The notes under the pieces were generated by a model that did no database searches, was not told the origin of the DNA, and saw nothing but the letters and a program-made list of their open reading frames with translations. The translations under genes and the position numbers were made by a program. Of a stretch of 64,000 nt of DNA, positions 7,761-16,674 are shown one piece after another. The stretch comes from Anaerostipes caccae L1-92. GTDB taxonomy: Bacteria; Bacillota; Clostridia; Lachnospirales; Lachnospiraceae. The number at the start of each line of letters is the position of its first letter. Position 1 is the stretch's first letter. The stretch covers positions 2,607,501 through 2,671,500 of the forward strand of contig NZ_AP023027.1 of assembly GCF_014467075.1 (NCBI RefSeq). Direction: 5' to 3'.

Positions 7761-10700
7761 TTAAATTTGTGCAATGTCCACAACTGATAAATTGTCTCTG
7801 CTTCCTGATTCCAGGCTGGTGAGCAGTGCATCTGCCGTATCCAGGCTGGTCAGACAAGTCACACCGGTTTCGATCGCATACCTGCGGATCAGGAATCCGT
7901 CCCTGCTGCGCCCTACTCCCTGAGAAGGTGTGTCAATGATCAAATCTATTTTATCATCTAAAATCAAATCAAGCAAGTTCGGAGATTCTTCTTCCAGCTT
8001 GTTGATCGGATGGGCAGGCACGCCGTTTTCATTCAGCACTCTGCACGTGCTCCTCGTGGAGAAAATTTCATATCCGAGATCCACGAATCTTCTTCCGATA
8101 TCCACCGCATCGATTTTATCTGAATCCTTCACCGTGAGAATCATCTTCTTGTACTTCGGAAGGTTAATGCCCGCTCCGAGAAATGCCTTGTACAATGCCT
8201 CATTGTAGTTTTTGGAAACTCCCAGACACTCTCCGGTGGATTTCATTTCCGGCCCTAAGCTGACTTCTGCGCCCCTCAGTTTTTCAAAGGAGAATACCGG
8301 TTTTTTAATCGCATAATATTCAGACTCTTCCTGGAGTCCCGGCTTATATTCCAGATTCCTGATCTTGGCTCCGGCGATCACTTTAGCCGCCAGATCTACG
8401 ATCGGAATTCCGGTTACCTTGCTGATATAAGGAACGGTACGGCTGGAACGAGGATTTACCTCGATGACATAAACCTCCTCGTCACAGACAATAAACTGGA
8501 TATTGATGAGTCCAATGACGTTCAGTGATTTTGCCAGCTTCCTTGTATACTCTGCGATTACCCGTTTCACCTTTTCGCTCAGGTTAATGGACGGGTAAAC
8601 AGAAATACTGTCACCGGAGTGGATTCCGGCGCGCTCGATGTGCTCCATGATACCAGGGATAATAATTTCTTCCCCGTCACATACGGCATCCACTTCCACT
8701 TCTCTTCCGACCAGATATTTGTCGATCAGGATCGGATGCTCCTGTGTCTGGCGGTTGATGATCTCAATAAAGGATACAATATCTTCATCGGAAACAGCAA
8801 TCTGCATTCCCTGTCCGCCGAGAACATAAGACGGCCTTACCAGAACCGGATACCCCAGTTCATGTGCTGCGGAAAGCGCCTCCTCACATGTAAATACGGT
8901 CGTTCCTTTCGGTCTTGGAATACAGCACTCTTCCAGAATCTCATCGAACAGTTCTCTGTCTTCCGCCGCGTCTACATTTTCTGCGCTTGTTCCGAGGATC
9001 GGAACTCCCATCTCCATCAGAGCCTGCGTCAGTTTAATCGCAGTCTGTCCTCCGAACTGTACCACGGCTCCGTCCGGTTTTTCCAGATCCACGATGCTCT
9101 CCACATCCTCAGCAGTCAAAGGTTCAAAATAGAGCTTATCCGCCACGTCAAAGTCTGTGGAAACCGTCTCCGGGTTGTTATTGACGATGATGGTCTCATA
9201 CCCTGCGTCTCTTAATGCCCATACGCTGTGGACAGAGCAGTAATCAAACTCGATTCCCTGTCCGATCCGGATCGGTCCGGAGCCCAGTACCATGACCTTT
9301 TTCTTCTTACTCAGTTCTTCTACTTCATTTTCACTTCCGAAGATGGAGTAATAGTAAGGAGTACTCGCCTCAAATTCTGCTGCACATGTATCGACCATCT
9401 TATAAGCCGCATGAATACCGAATTGGTTTCTCAGTTCCTTGATCTCTTTTGCAGTTTTTCCTGTCAGCTTTCCGATCACAGAATCAGGGAATTCTAAGCG
9501 CTTAGCCTCTGCCAGCAGTTCTTTCTCCAATTCTCCTGCTTCTTTCAGTTTCTTTTCCATCTCTACCAAAACAGCAATCTTGTCCAAGAACCAGCGGTCG
9601 ATCTTCGTGATGTTGAAAATCGTGTCGTAGTCAAATCCTCTGCGGATCGCCTCTGCGATCACATAGATTCTCAAGTCGTCGATCTTCTCTAATTCCTTTG
9701 TCAGTTCTTCGTCTGACATTTCCCCATAATTACCGAAGATCAGGCTGTCCACGTTCTGTTCCAGGGAACGGATGGCCTTCATCAGTGCACCTTCAAAATT
9801 ATTGCAGATGCTCATGACTTCCCCGGTTGCTTTCATCTGAGTGGTCAGTGTCCTCTTTGCATGAATAAACTTGTCAAACGGAAGACGCGGCATTTTTACC
9901 ACACAGTAATCCAGCATCGGCTCAAAACTTGCATAAGTCTTTCCTGTGATGGCATTTGGAATCTCATCCAGATTATATCCGATGGCGATCTTTGCCGTCA
10001 CCTTTGCGATCGGATATCCTGTAGCCTTGGATGCCAGCGCAGAAGAACGGCTGACACGAGGGTTTACCTCGATGACACAATATTCAAAACTGTCCGGATT
10101 CAGAGCAAACTGTACGTTGCATCCGCCGTTTACTTTCAGTTCTGTGATAATGTTTAATGCAGAAGTACGAAGCATCTGGTATTCTTTGTCCCCTAATGTC
10201 TGGGAAGGAGCTACTACGATGCTGTCTCCGGTATGAACGCCGACCGGGTCAATGTTTTCCATATTACATACGGTGATGCAGGTTCCGTTGGCATCGCGCA
10301 TCACTTCATATTCGACTTCTTTCCATCCGCCGATGTAACGCTCTACCAGAACTTCTCCGACACGGCTCAGCCTGAGACCATTTTCCAGGATCACTTCTAA
10401 TTCTTCTCTGTCATGGGCGATTCCTCCGCCGCTTCCCCCTAACGTATAGGCCGGACGGCAGACGACCGGGTACCCAATCTCCTCGGCAAACTCAGCACCC
10501 GCAGGAATGTCTGTGACAACTTTTCCTGCCGCGATAGGCTCACCGATCTTTTCCATCGTATCTTTAAATTCCTGGCGGTCCTCAGCCTTTCTGATCGTAG
10601 TGGAGGAGGTACCGATCAGGCGCACTCCGCTTTTTTCAAGGAAGCCGTTTTCCTCCAGCTCCATCGCCAGATTCAGTGCAGCCTGTCCTCCCAATGTCGG

Positions 10701-10961
10701 GAGAATACTGTCCGGTTTTTCCTTTTCTACGATTTTTTCTACAACTTCCGCAGTCAGCGGTTCAATGTAAACTTTATCTGCGATATCCTTATCGGTCATG
10801 ATGGTAGCCGGATTAGAGTTCACCAAGACAACTTCGATTCCCTCTTCCTGAAGGGCGCGGCAGGCCTGGGTTCCTGCATAGTCAAACTCTGCTGCCTGTC
10901 CGATGACGATCGGTCCGGACCCGATGACTAATACTTTCTTAATACTTTCAATCCTAGGCAT
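7761..10961 (-). CDS. carB: Carbamoyl-phosphate synthase large subunit
   Basis: Makes carbamoyl phosphate for pyrimidine and arginine synthesis. The 1066 residues contain the duplicated ATP-grasp halves: the first starts with KVLVIGSGPIVIGQAAEFDY and the second with KVMVLGSGPIRIGQGIEFDY near residue 558. Each half has the glycine-rich ATP loop (TLGGSGGGIA and VLGGQGMQIA). A C-terminal MGS-like allosteric domain follows from about residue 935. Its start overlaps the end of carA by 8 bp, so the two are translationally coupled. Confidence 0.97.
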   Translation of the reverse strand: MPRIESIKKVLVIGSGPIVIGQAAEFDYAGTQACRALQEEGIEVVLVNSNPATIMTDKDIADKVYIEPLTAEVVEKIVEKEKPDSILPTLGGQAALNLAMELEENGFLEKSGVRLIGTSSTTIRKAEDRQEFKDTMEKIGEPIAAGKVVTDIPAGAEFAEEIGYPVVCRPAYTLGGSGGGIAHDREELEVILENGLRLSRVGEVLVERYIGGWKEVEYEVMRDANGTCITVCNMENIDPVGVHTGDSIVVAPSQTLGDKEYQMLRTSALNIITELKVNGGCNVQFALNPDSFEYCVIEVNPRVSRSSALASKATGYPIAKVTAKIAIGYNLDEIPNAITGKTYASFEPMLDYCVVKMPRLPFDKFIHAKRTLTTQMKATGEVMSICNNFEGALMKAIRSLEQNVDSLIFGNYGEMSDEELTKELEKIDDLRIYVIAEAIRRGFDYDTIFNITKIDRWFLDKIAVLVEMEKKLKEAGELEKELLAEAKRLEFPDSVIGKLTGKTAKEIKELRNQFGIHAAYKMVDTCAAEFEASTPYYYSIFGSENEVEELSKKKKVMVLGSGPIRIGQGIEFDYCSVHSVWALRDAGYETIIVNNNPETVSTDFDVADKLYFEPLTAEDVESIVDLEKPDGAVVQFGGQTAIKLTQALMEMGVPILGTSAENVDAAEDRELFDEILEECCIPRPKGTTVFTCEEALSAAHELGYPVLVRPSYVLGGQGMQIAVSDEDIVSFIEIINRQTQEHPILIDKYLVGREVEVDAVCDGEEIIIPGIMEHIERAGIHSGDSISVYPSINLSEKVKRVIAEYTRKLAKSLNVIGLINIQFIVCDEEVYVIEVNPRSSRTVPYISKVTGIPIVDLAAKVIAGAKIRNLEYKPGLQEESEYYAIKKPVFSFEKLRGAEVSLGPEMKSTGECLGVSKNYNEALYKAFLGAGINLPKYKKMILTVKDSDKIDAVDIGRRFVDLGYEIFSTRSTCRVLNENGVPAHPINKLEEESPNLLDLILDDKIDLIIDTPSQGVGRSRDGFLIRRYAIETGVTCLTSLDTADALLTSLESGSRDNLSVVDIAQI

Positions 10962-12033
10962 TTTTTGCTCCTTTCATCATTTCAATAAATTCATCAAACA
11001 AGTAAGCGGTATCTACCGGTCCCGGACTGGCCTCCGGATGGAACTGCACGGTACGGACATTTTTCCCCTTATACCGGAGTCCTTCAATACTCTTGTCATT
11101 GACATTGATAAATGAGATTTCTGCCAGATTCTTTGGTACGCTCTCTTTTTTGATCACATATCCATGGTTCTGAGAAGAAATGTAGACACGGCCGGTAGCC
11201 AGATCTTTTACCGGATGATTTCCGCCCCGGTGCCCGAAGCGCATCTTCCTCGTATCCGCTCCGTTTGCCAGAGCCATCAGCTGATGTCCCAGACAGATCG
11301 CGAAGATCGGCACATCGCTGTCATATAATTTTTTTATTTCTTTTATAATGGACACACATTCTTTCGGATCTCCAGGCCCATTGGATAACATGATCCCGTC
11401 CGGCTGATCCCCAAGGATTTCCTCTGCCGTTGTAAACGCCGGATAAACGGTCACATCACAGCCTCTTTTGTTGAGAGAATTTGCAATGTTGCTCTTTGTG
11501 CCCAGATCTAACAGGGCAACTTTCAGTCCGTCTCCCGGAAAATGTTCTTTTTCTGTTCTTGATACGGTCTTGACTGCATCTTTTACCTGATACCCTTTTA
11601 ATTTTGGAAGAATCTCATCCAGATCATAGTCCGGATTAGTTGTGATCATGCCTCCCATACAGCCTTCTTCTCTCAAAATCTTCGTGATCGCTCTCGTATC
11701 CACTCCCTGGATTCCTGGAATATCGTTGGCGATCAGATAACTTTCCAAATCCTGCTCACTTCTGAAATTACTTGCGGTTCTTGATAACTCTCTTACAATA
11801 AAAGCTGAATGCCATGGCTTTACGGATTCTGCATCCTCAAGACATACGCCGTAGTTCCCAATCAGCGGATATGTCATGACGACACCCTGTCCCTGATAGG
11901 ACGGGTCCGTAAGCACCTCCAGGTAGCCTGTCATCGATGTATTGAATACAACTTCGCAGATAACTTCTTTCCTGGCGCCGAAACTTTTTCCTTTAAACAC
12001 TTGCCCATCTTCCAAAATCAAAAATGCGTCCAT
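10954..12033 (-). CDS. carA: Carbamoyl-phosphate synthase small subunit (glutaminase)
   Basis: The class I glutamine amidotransferase subunit that delivers ammonia to CarB. It has 359 residues. The nucleophile is Cys247 in FAICLGHQ and the His/Glu pair is in FHPEASPGP near residue 332. The ribosome site AAGGAGGAAACAG precedes the start. No other pyr or arg genes are adjacent. Confidence 0.96.
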   Translation of the reverse strand: MDAFLILEDGQVFKGKSFGARKEVICEVVFNTSMTGYLEVLTDPSYQGQGVVMTYPLIGNYGVCLEDAESVKPWHSAFIVRELSRTASNFRSEQDLESYLIANDIPGIQGVDTRAITKILREEGCMGGMITTNPDYDLDEILPKLKGYQVKDAVKTVSRTEKEHFPGDGLKVALLDLGTKSNIANSLNKRGCDVTVYPAFTTAEEILGDQPDGIMLSNGPGDPKECVSIIKEIKKLYDSDVPIFAICLGHQLMALANGADTRKMRFGHRGGNHPVKDLATGRVYISSQNHGYVIKKESVPKNLAEISFINVNDKSIEGLRYKGKNVRTVQFHPEASPGPVDTAYLFDEFIEMMKGAKNA

Positions 12034-12100
12034 GAATCTGTTTCCTCCTTAAAAATGTGCATAAAAAAAATATATCCAAAAATAAAAATCACGAATCCAA

Positions 12101-12128
12101 GCATTGATGCGCAGACGCAGTTCAATGC
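12101..12128 (-). promoter_or_regulatory. Hairpin in the carA leader (function unknown)
   Basis: GCATTGA and TCAATGC flank a short GCG-rich loop, about 70 nt upstream of the carA start, followed on the minus strand by T-rich sequence (GATTTTTATTTTT). It could be an attenuator or an operator. No PyrR-type anti-antiterminator was recognised. Confidence 0.3.
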
Positions 12129-12215
12129 AATATGTGGTATTATTTTAGATATATCTCTCTACAAATTGTAAAAATTCTATCACAAATAAAAACCTTTTGC
12201 AAGGGTTTTTGACAA

Positions 12216-12824
12216 TTATTTTTCGTTTTTCGAAAAAACACACCCGCAAAAACTTTGCCGGTACAAGTCAAACTTTTGTGATAATTCCACAGAACGTTTA
12301 TAACCGTTTTTCTTTTTAAAATCGGACGGCAGAAACCTTACCTGATACTGCGCCTCTAATTCCTGACCGATTTCATTGAGCCACTGGGCATTTTTCAGCG
12401 GGCTGATGGTAAGTGTCGTGGTAAAATAGTCACTCCCCAATTCTCCTGCCTTTTTCGCCGCCTCGGAAAGTCTCAGCCGATAGCACCGAAGACATCTCTT
12501 CCCGCCCTCCGGCTCTTTTTCATATCCTCTGACTGCCTGATAAAACTCTTCCGGACGAAACTCTTCCTTTATAAAAGATACCTTATCCGGAAATTCCATC
12601 TCCGAGATCAGACGCTTCTGCTCCTCGGCCCTTTTCTCGTATTCTTCTTCGGAGTCGATGTTAGGGTTATAATAATACACTGTGATTTGAAAATACTTCG
12701 AGAGATATTCCAAAACATAACTGCTGCACGGGGCACAGCAGCTGTGCAGCAAAAGAGAAGGCCTCTTTCCCTGAAGCCCTTCTATGATACCATCCAGCTT
12801 TTTTTGATAATTTTCTTTCATCAT
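12216..12824 (-). CDS. queH: Epoxyqueuosine reductase QueH
   Basis: Catalyses the last step of queuosine synthesis in tRNA, reducing epoxyqueuosine; the non-cobalamin alternative to QueG (formerly DUF208). The 202-residue protein has the cysteine clusters of the family: HSCCAPCSS near the N-terminus, CLRCYRLR in the middle and SFCGCVFS near the C-terminus. The ATG at 12824 follows AGGAG; the neighbouring ATG at 12821 is equally possible. Confidence 0.9.
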   Translation of the reverse strand: MMKENYQKKLDGIIEGLQGKRPSLLLHSCCAPCSSYVLEYLSKYFQITVYYYNPNIDSEEEYEKRAEEQKRLISEMEFPDKVSFIKEEFRPEEFYQAVRGYEKEPEGGKRCLRCYRLRLSEAAKKAGELGSDYFTTTLTISPLKNAQWLNEIGQELEAQYQVRFLPSDFKKKNGYKRSVELSQKFDLYRQSFCGCVFSKNEK

Positions 12825-12866
12825 TTTCACTCCTGTGTATTATTATACACGAAACCAGCAGGATTT

Positions 12867-14660
12867 CTACTTTAGTTTTCCGTAATACATATGACTGAAT
12901 ATGCCCTCTTTCTGTATCAGCTCATGATATTTACCCTCCTGCACGATTTCCCCTCTATTCATGACTATGATCTTATCACAGTTTTTTAAAGTAGTGAGTC
13001 TGTGCGCTATTGATATTATCGTCATATTATTTTCTTTTTTCAGTCTTTCAATTTCATTCTGAATAAACCTTTCAGAAGTGTTATCCAGAGCAGAAGTCGC
13101 CTCATCTAAAATCAAAACGCTTGGTTTTCTCAAAAAAATTCTTGCGACTGCAATTCTCTGTTTCTGTCCCCCTGATAAATTGCTTCCTCCTTCAGATATT
13201 AAAGTATTCATTTTATCGGGCAGGCTGTTTATAAAATCATAAAGATTTGCCTTTATGACGGCCTCATCAACTTCCTCTTGACTCACTTCTCTGTCCAGGC
13301 CATAGCAGATATTCTCATAGATCGTTCCTGCAATTAAAAACGGGCTTTGCGGAACTAAAGCTATAATCTGCGACATTTCTTTTCTTGATAGTGAAGTAAT
13401 ATTTGCACCGTCAATAAAGATATCTCCTTCACATTTTTCCAGTTTGCATATGGCTTTTATCAAAGATGATTTCCCACAGCCGCTTGGCCCTGCGATCCCC
13501 AAAAAGGTTCCTTTTTCAACGGAGATATTTAATTCTTTTAAAATAGTATTCTTCTGATCATAAGAAAAATTCAGGCCATGAATATCTATTATATGACTGC
13601 TTCTGTTTTTATTTTCGCAACTTTCACAAACTGTGGAATAAGAAAAGTCATGGGGTATATCCGTCATTCTAAAAAAGTCTTCTGCTAACACAATACTTTC
13701 TGATAATTCATCTAAGATTCTGTGCAGTTCTTCCAATGGCTTAATCAGCTGTGAAAAACAGAGATAGGAAGTCAGAACCGCTCCAACACTGATTATGCCC
13801 TGCGTTGCAAGATATGCTGAGACTCCTATCATTAAGACCGTAAAAAACACTTCATTGAAGAATTTCAGGCTGTCATATTTCGCCATTTGTATGTGATGAT
13901 TCATTTCTTTGTTTCTTAAAAACTCGGATTTATTGTCAAATCTCTTTTCTTCTAATACAATGCTGTCCGTCATTCTTATGACTTCAATGCCGTTTAATAA
14001 CTCGACGATCGCTCCGTCCATAGCTGATTTTGTTTCTAATAATTCGATGCGTATCCCCCTTTGGGTGCTGATCTGCCGAAATACGATCGCCGTTCCAATC
14101 GGAATAACTAAAAGCATCGGCAAAGCCAGAAAGACAGGCAGCGTAGTAAATATAACAACGATCGCCGCAATGCTGTTAAAAATTGCAGGAGCAAAATCCA
14201 TAAAAATGAGTTTTTCAAGTTTAATGGTTCCCTCCAGACATCGATTTAATCTTCCATGAATATTTCCCGTCATATTTTCCTTAAAATACAATAACGGAGC
14301 TTTCAGAAGCGATGTAATCACGATTCCCCTTGCCTTTTTTTCTGTTTTAGTTGCCGTATCTTCAACCATGATTCTGCGCAGTATCTTCATAAGTTCATTT
14401 ATAACATTGACAGCCAAAATAAGAAACAGCAGCGGTATCACTTTTAAAAAATTAATTTGATTTTGTATCAGCATATCGTCTGTCAGCCATCCGATTGCTT
14501 TAGGAGTAATCTGTGATAAGACAGCAGACACAATCATAATCAATATAATTAATACAAAGTTTCTTTTCTGTTTTCCGTCCAATAAATTGTAAATTTTCTT
14601 TAGAACTAATTTTAATCCTTTTTTACTTTCCACAGTCTCACTCTCCCCAGAAAATAACAA
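12867..14660 (-). CDS. ABC exporter, fused membrane and ATPase domains
   Basis: A 597-residue half-transporter that should act as a dimer in the membrane. Residues ~20-320 carry about six hydrophobic segments. The ATPase has Walker A GIAGPSGCGKSS, the LSGGQKQR signature, Walker B VLILDEATSALD and the H-loop SIAHRLTTL. The start is uncertain: TTG at 14660 (after GGAAGGAAGAG) or GTG at 14633 (after GGGGAG). The gene is A/T-richer than its left-hand neighbours. Its cargo cannot be inferred; no peptide or partner gene is adjacent. Confidence 0.88.
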   Translation of the reverse strand: MLFSGESETVESKKGLKLVLKKIYNLLDGKQKRNFVLIILIMIVSAVLSQITPKAIGWLTDDMLIQNQINFLKVIPLLFLILAVNVINELMKILRRIMVEDTATKTEKKARGIVITSLLKAPLLYFKENMTGNIHGRLNRCLEGTIKLEKLIFMDFAPAIFNSIAAIVVIFTTLPVFLALPMLLVIPIGTAIVFRQISTQRGIRIELLETKSAMDGAIVELLNGIEVIRMTDSIVLEEKRFDNKSEFLRNKEMNHHIQMAKYDSLKFFNEVFFTVLMIGVSAYLATQGIISVGAVLTSYLCFSQLIKPLEELHRILDELSESIVLAEDFFRMTDIPHDFSYSTVCESCENKNRSSHIIDIHGLNFSYDQKNTILKELNISVEKGTFLGIAGPSGCGKSSLIKAICKLEKCEGDIFIDGANITSLSRKEMSQIIALVPQSPFLIAGTIYENICYGLDREVSQEEVDEAVIKANLYDFINSLPDKMNTLISEGGSNLSGGQKQRIAVARIFLRKPSVLILDEATSALDNTSERFIQNEIERLKKENNMTIISIAHRLTTLKNCDKIIVMNRGEIVQEGKYHELIQKEGIFSHMYYGKLK

Positions 14661-14713
14661 ATTCTCTTCCTTCCGTTTTCCCCTCTCTGTATTTCATTAA
14701 AATCATTTAAAAC

Positions 14714-14756
14714 AAAATTGTCAAGCCCCTCTCTTTTTGAGGAACTTGACAATTTT
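14714..14756. terminator. Long hairpin terminator upstream of the ABC exporter
   Basis: AAAATTGTCAAG pairs with CTTGACAATTTT, and an inner CCTC/GAGG extends the stem. Read on the minus strand it ends the ybjQ transcript; the tail is A/T-only on both sides. Confidence 0.7.
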
Positions 14757-14809
14757 GCGTGCCAGATACGATTTGACTCAGTCAAAAGATTTTCTTACAC
14801 CTGCGTTCT

Positions 14810-15121
14810 TTATTTAAATTTAACTGCTGTGCCATAAGCCATAATCTCGGCAGCACCAGCCATGACTTCCGCCGATGCATAGCGGACACATACAACTGCT
14901 TCTGCCCCTAATGCTTCTGCTTCCTCTACCATACGTTTTGTGGCAAGAGCCCTGGCCTCGTTCATCATCTCTGTATAGGCCTTTAACTCACCGCCAACCA
15001 AATGCTTAAAGCCCTGGGTAATATCTCTTCCCACATTTTTGGTCTGAATAGTATTGCCTTTGACCATTCCTAATGCTTCAAAATCTTTTCCTGGTATTGT
15101 TTCAGTAGTTACTAAGATCAT
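14810..15121 (-). CDS. YbjQ family (UPF0145) protein
   Basis: A 103-residue protein of the YbjQ/heavy-metal-binding-like family, function unknown. Family features are ILVTTETIPGKDFE at the N-terminus and the GAEAVVCVRYASAE segment. The ATG at 15121 matches the family start; GTG codons just upstream overlap the ribosome-binding region. It overlaps the preceding membrane-protein gene by about 20 bp, so the two are likely co-expressed. Confidence 0.85.
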   Translation of the reverse strand: MILVTTETIPGKDFEALGMVKGNTIQTKNVGRDITQGFKHLVGGELKAYTEMMNEARALATKRMVEEAEALGAEAVVCVRYASAEVMAGAAEIMAYGTAVKFK

Positions 15122-15323
15122 CTTCCTCACCACTCCTTACTTCCTTAATGCGTTCAACGAGTACATAGACGGAGACACCTGCCAGGCAAAGCGGGATCAT
15201 ACCGATTAGCAGACGGAGACCGACAGATAATGGAATGAGCACAAAAATCATTCCGAAGTAACCTAATAAAAATGCGATTGTGATAACCGTCACAATGATC
15301 GGGGCAATCAGCTTTTTTTGCAT
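15102..15323 (-). CDS. Small membrane protein, unknown function
   Basis: 73 residues with two hydrophobic helices (about 8-30 and 33-56) and an acidic C-terminus (GEEDDLSNY). It starts after AGGAGGCGCATTATTC and is served by a good promoter. It overlaps ybjQ, suggesting a two-gene unit. No family was recognised. Confidence 0.65.
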   Translation of the reverse strand: MQKKLIAPIIVTVITIAFLLGYFGMIFVLIPLSVGLRLLIGMIPLCLAGVSVYVLVERIKEVRSGEEDDLSNY

Positions 15324-15363
15324 GAATAATGCGCCTCCTTTTTTGTATTAATGATATAATACA

Positions 15364-15392
15364 ATAATATAATAAAGTTTGTGAAAAGTCAA
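15364..15392 (-). promoter_or_regulatory. Promoter of the small membrane protein-ybjQ pair
   Basis: The minus strand reads TTGACT (15392-15387), 17 bp, TATTAT (15369-15364). It overlaps the last codon and stop of cmr5, so the III-B operon abuts an independent unit here. Confidence 0.6.
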
Positions 15393-15817
15393 TTAGAAAT
15401 TTCCATTTCAGCATGTCTCTTTAACCAAACAAAATATTTAATTATCTCCCTGGATATCATCATATATTCTTTTTGACTAACTTCATTGATTATGTAGGTA
15501 AATGCATTGTCCGCCTCTTTGGGAATTGAAAAGACAAATGAAATCCATTTCATTGATTGCTCAAATATTTTCTGTTCTATTGAAGACGTCCCTTTTCCTT
15601 TTAAAAAAGCAAAAGTAATGATAAATCCATTATCTCTCATAAGAACTGGAAGTTTTCTGCAGATGGTTCTTAACTGCTCTCTTTTGCTTTTTATACTTCC
15701 CTGTACTTTTGGATTTCCAAGATCTTTTGATTCTTCAATATATTCTATGAGGTAGTTGATTACATGATAGGAATCCAATGCCCTACGACGATTTAGATCT
15801 ACAAAGTGATTTTCCAT
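15389..15817 (-). CDS. cmr5: Type III-B small subunit Cmr5 (Cas11)
   Basis: The alpha-helical small subunit that lines the inner filament of the Cmr complex. The 142-residue protein shows the Cmr5 core motif KLPVLMRDNGFIITFAFLKG at about residues 54-73 and the C-terminal helix ending FVWLKRHAE. It overlaps the preceding cmr4-like gene by 35 bp and starts after GGGAGGAAGTAAAGA. It is the last gene of the operon. Confidence 0.88.
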   Translation of the reverse strand: MENHFVDLNRRRALDSYHVINYLIEYIEESKDLGNPKVQGSIKSKREQLRTICRKLPVLMRDNGFIITFAFLKGKGTSSIEQKIFEQSMKWISFVFSIPKEADNAFTYIINEVSQKEYMMISREIIKYFVWLKRHAEMEISN

Positions 15818-16655
15818 TCTTTACTTCCTCCCTTTTCATTTCACTGATTGTCACACTTCCTTTTCCAGTATTAAGATTTCTTCCAATTTGATATACTTTA
15901 CCTTCTTTTTCATTCGTTTCAATTAATCTAGAAATTTGAGGAAGCACAGGTGCTTTTACTGGTCTGACAAGATCCTTGAATTCACAAATAAATCCATACA
16001 AAATACTTCCTTCCGGCAAATATTCTTCTGTAAACAGTGCCTGGTTTTCGAGTCTGTTGTGAGTAATAATCTCTGTATGATATCTAGTAAAATATCTAAA
16101 ATCTTTATCAGATACGATTCCAATATGTTTGATCACTGTTTGGGAAAGTCCAAGCTTTCTTAAAAGATCCTTTATCACATTATCTTTATAGTTAACAGCC
16201 TGTAATTTATATCCTCCAATCCATTCTGTATCATCGTGATGAGACCACTGACATATCACACCATCTACAACCCGCCTTTTCAGTCCCTTCAATTCTTGGT
16301 AAACATTATCACATTCATATTCGTTCCATGAAATTTCTAAAAAGAATTGTTCTAAACAGTTTACACTTGTTAAAAGCCTGTAAATCCCATGTGACGATTG
16401 AACGGAAAAAAACAGCAGCCTTAAATCTGAAAAAGAAAGTTTTGCCTGCTCCGGTGATTTATTTTGAATTGTTTTTTTTAGCTTACCATCCATTTTATAG
16501 AGCAGACTTCCTTTGAACGTCCCTGCATCTATTTTAGGGAAATCATCACTTCTTTGGATATTGCAGTCCGATCTAAAATCTCCTTCGCCTGACCCTGCAC
16601 AAACTGGCGTATTTGCTATACACCAAACTGCATTTGCTCTGTTTTTAATGCTCAT
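15783..16655 (-). CDS. Second Cmr4-like Cas7 subunit (diverged)
   Basis: A 290-residue RAMP protein clearly related to Cmr4: TPVCAGSGEG near the N-terminus, SDCNIQRSDD in the place of the usual VVDLPIQRE loop, a FKGSL motif, and LFTEEYLPEGSILYGF in the C-terminal half, matching LFTEEFLPEQTILYNF in the other Cmr4 of this operon. The Asp expected to cut target RNA appears to be kept. The loop around it and the rest are strongly diverged. The ATG at 16655 follows AAGGGGGCG; the upstream ATG at 16685 would overlap the previous gene. It may be a specialised backbone subunit. Confidence 0.8.
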   Translation of the reverse strand: MSIKNRANAVWCIANTPVCAGSGEGDFRSDCNIQRSDDFPKIDAGTFKGSLLYKMDGKLKKTIQNKSPEQAKLSFSDLRLLFFSVQSSHGIYRLLTSVNCLEQFFLEISWNEYECDNVYQELKGLKRRVVDGVICQWSHHDDTEWIGGYKLQAVNYKDNVIKDLLRKLGLSQTVIKHIGIVSDKDFRYFTRYHTEIITHNRLENQALFTEEYLPEGSILYGFICEFKDLVRPVKAPVLPQISRLIETNEKEGKVYQIGRNLNTGKGSVTISEMKREEVKNGKSLCRSKSS

Positions 16656-16674
16656 AATATTCGCCCCCTTTTTC

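Noticed and set aside
12101..12128. PyrR-type attenuator before carA
   Set aside because: Only a short hairpin is present; the expected anti-antiterminator and alternate stems are not visible.
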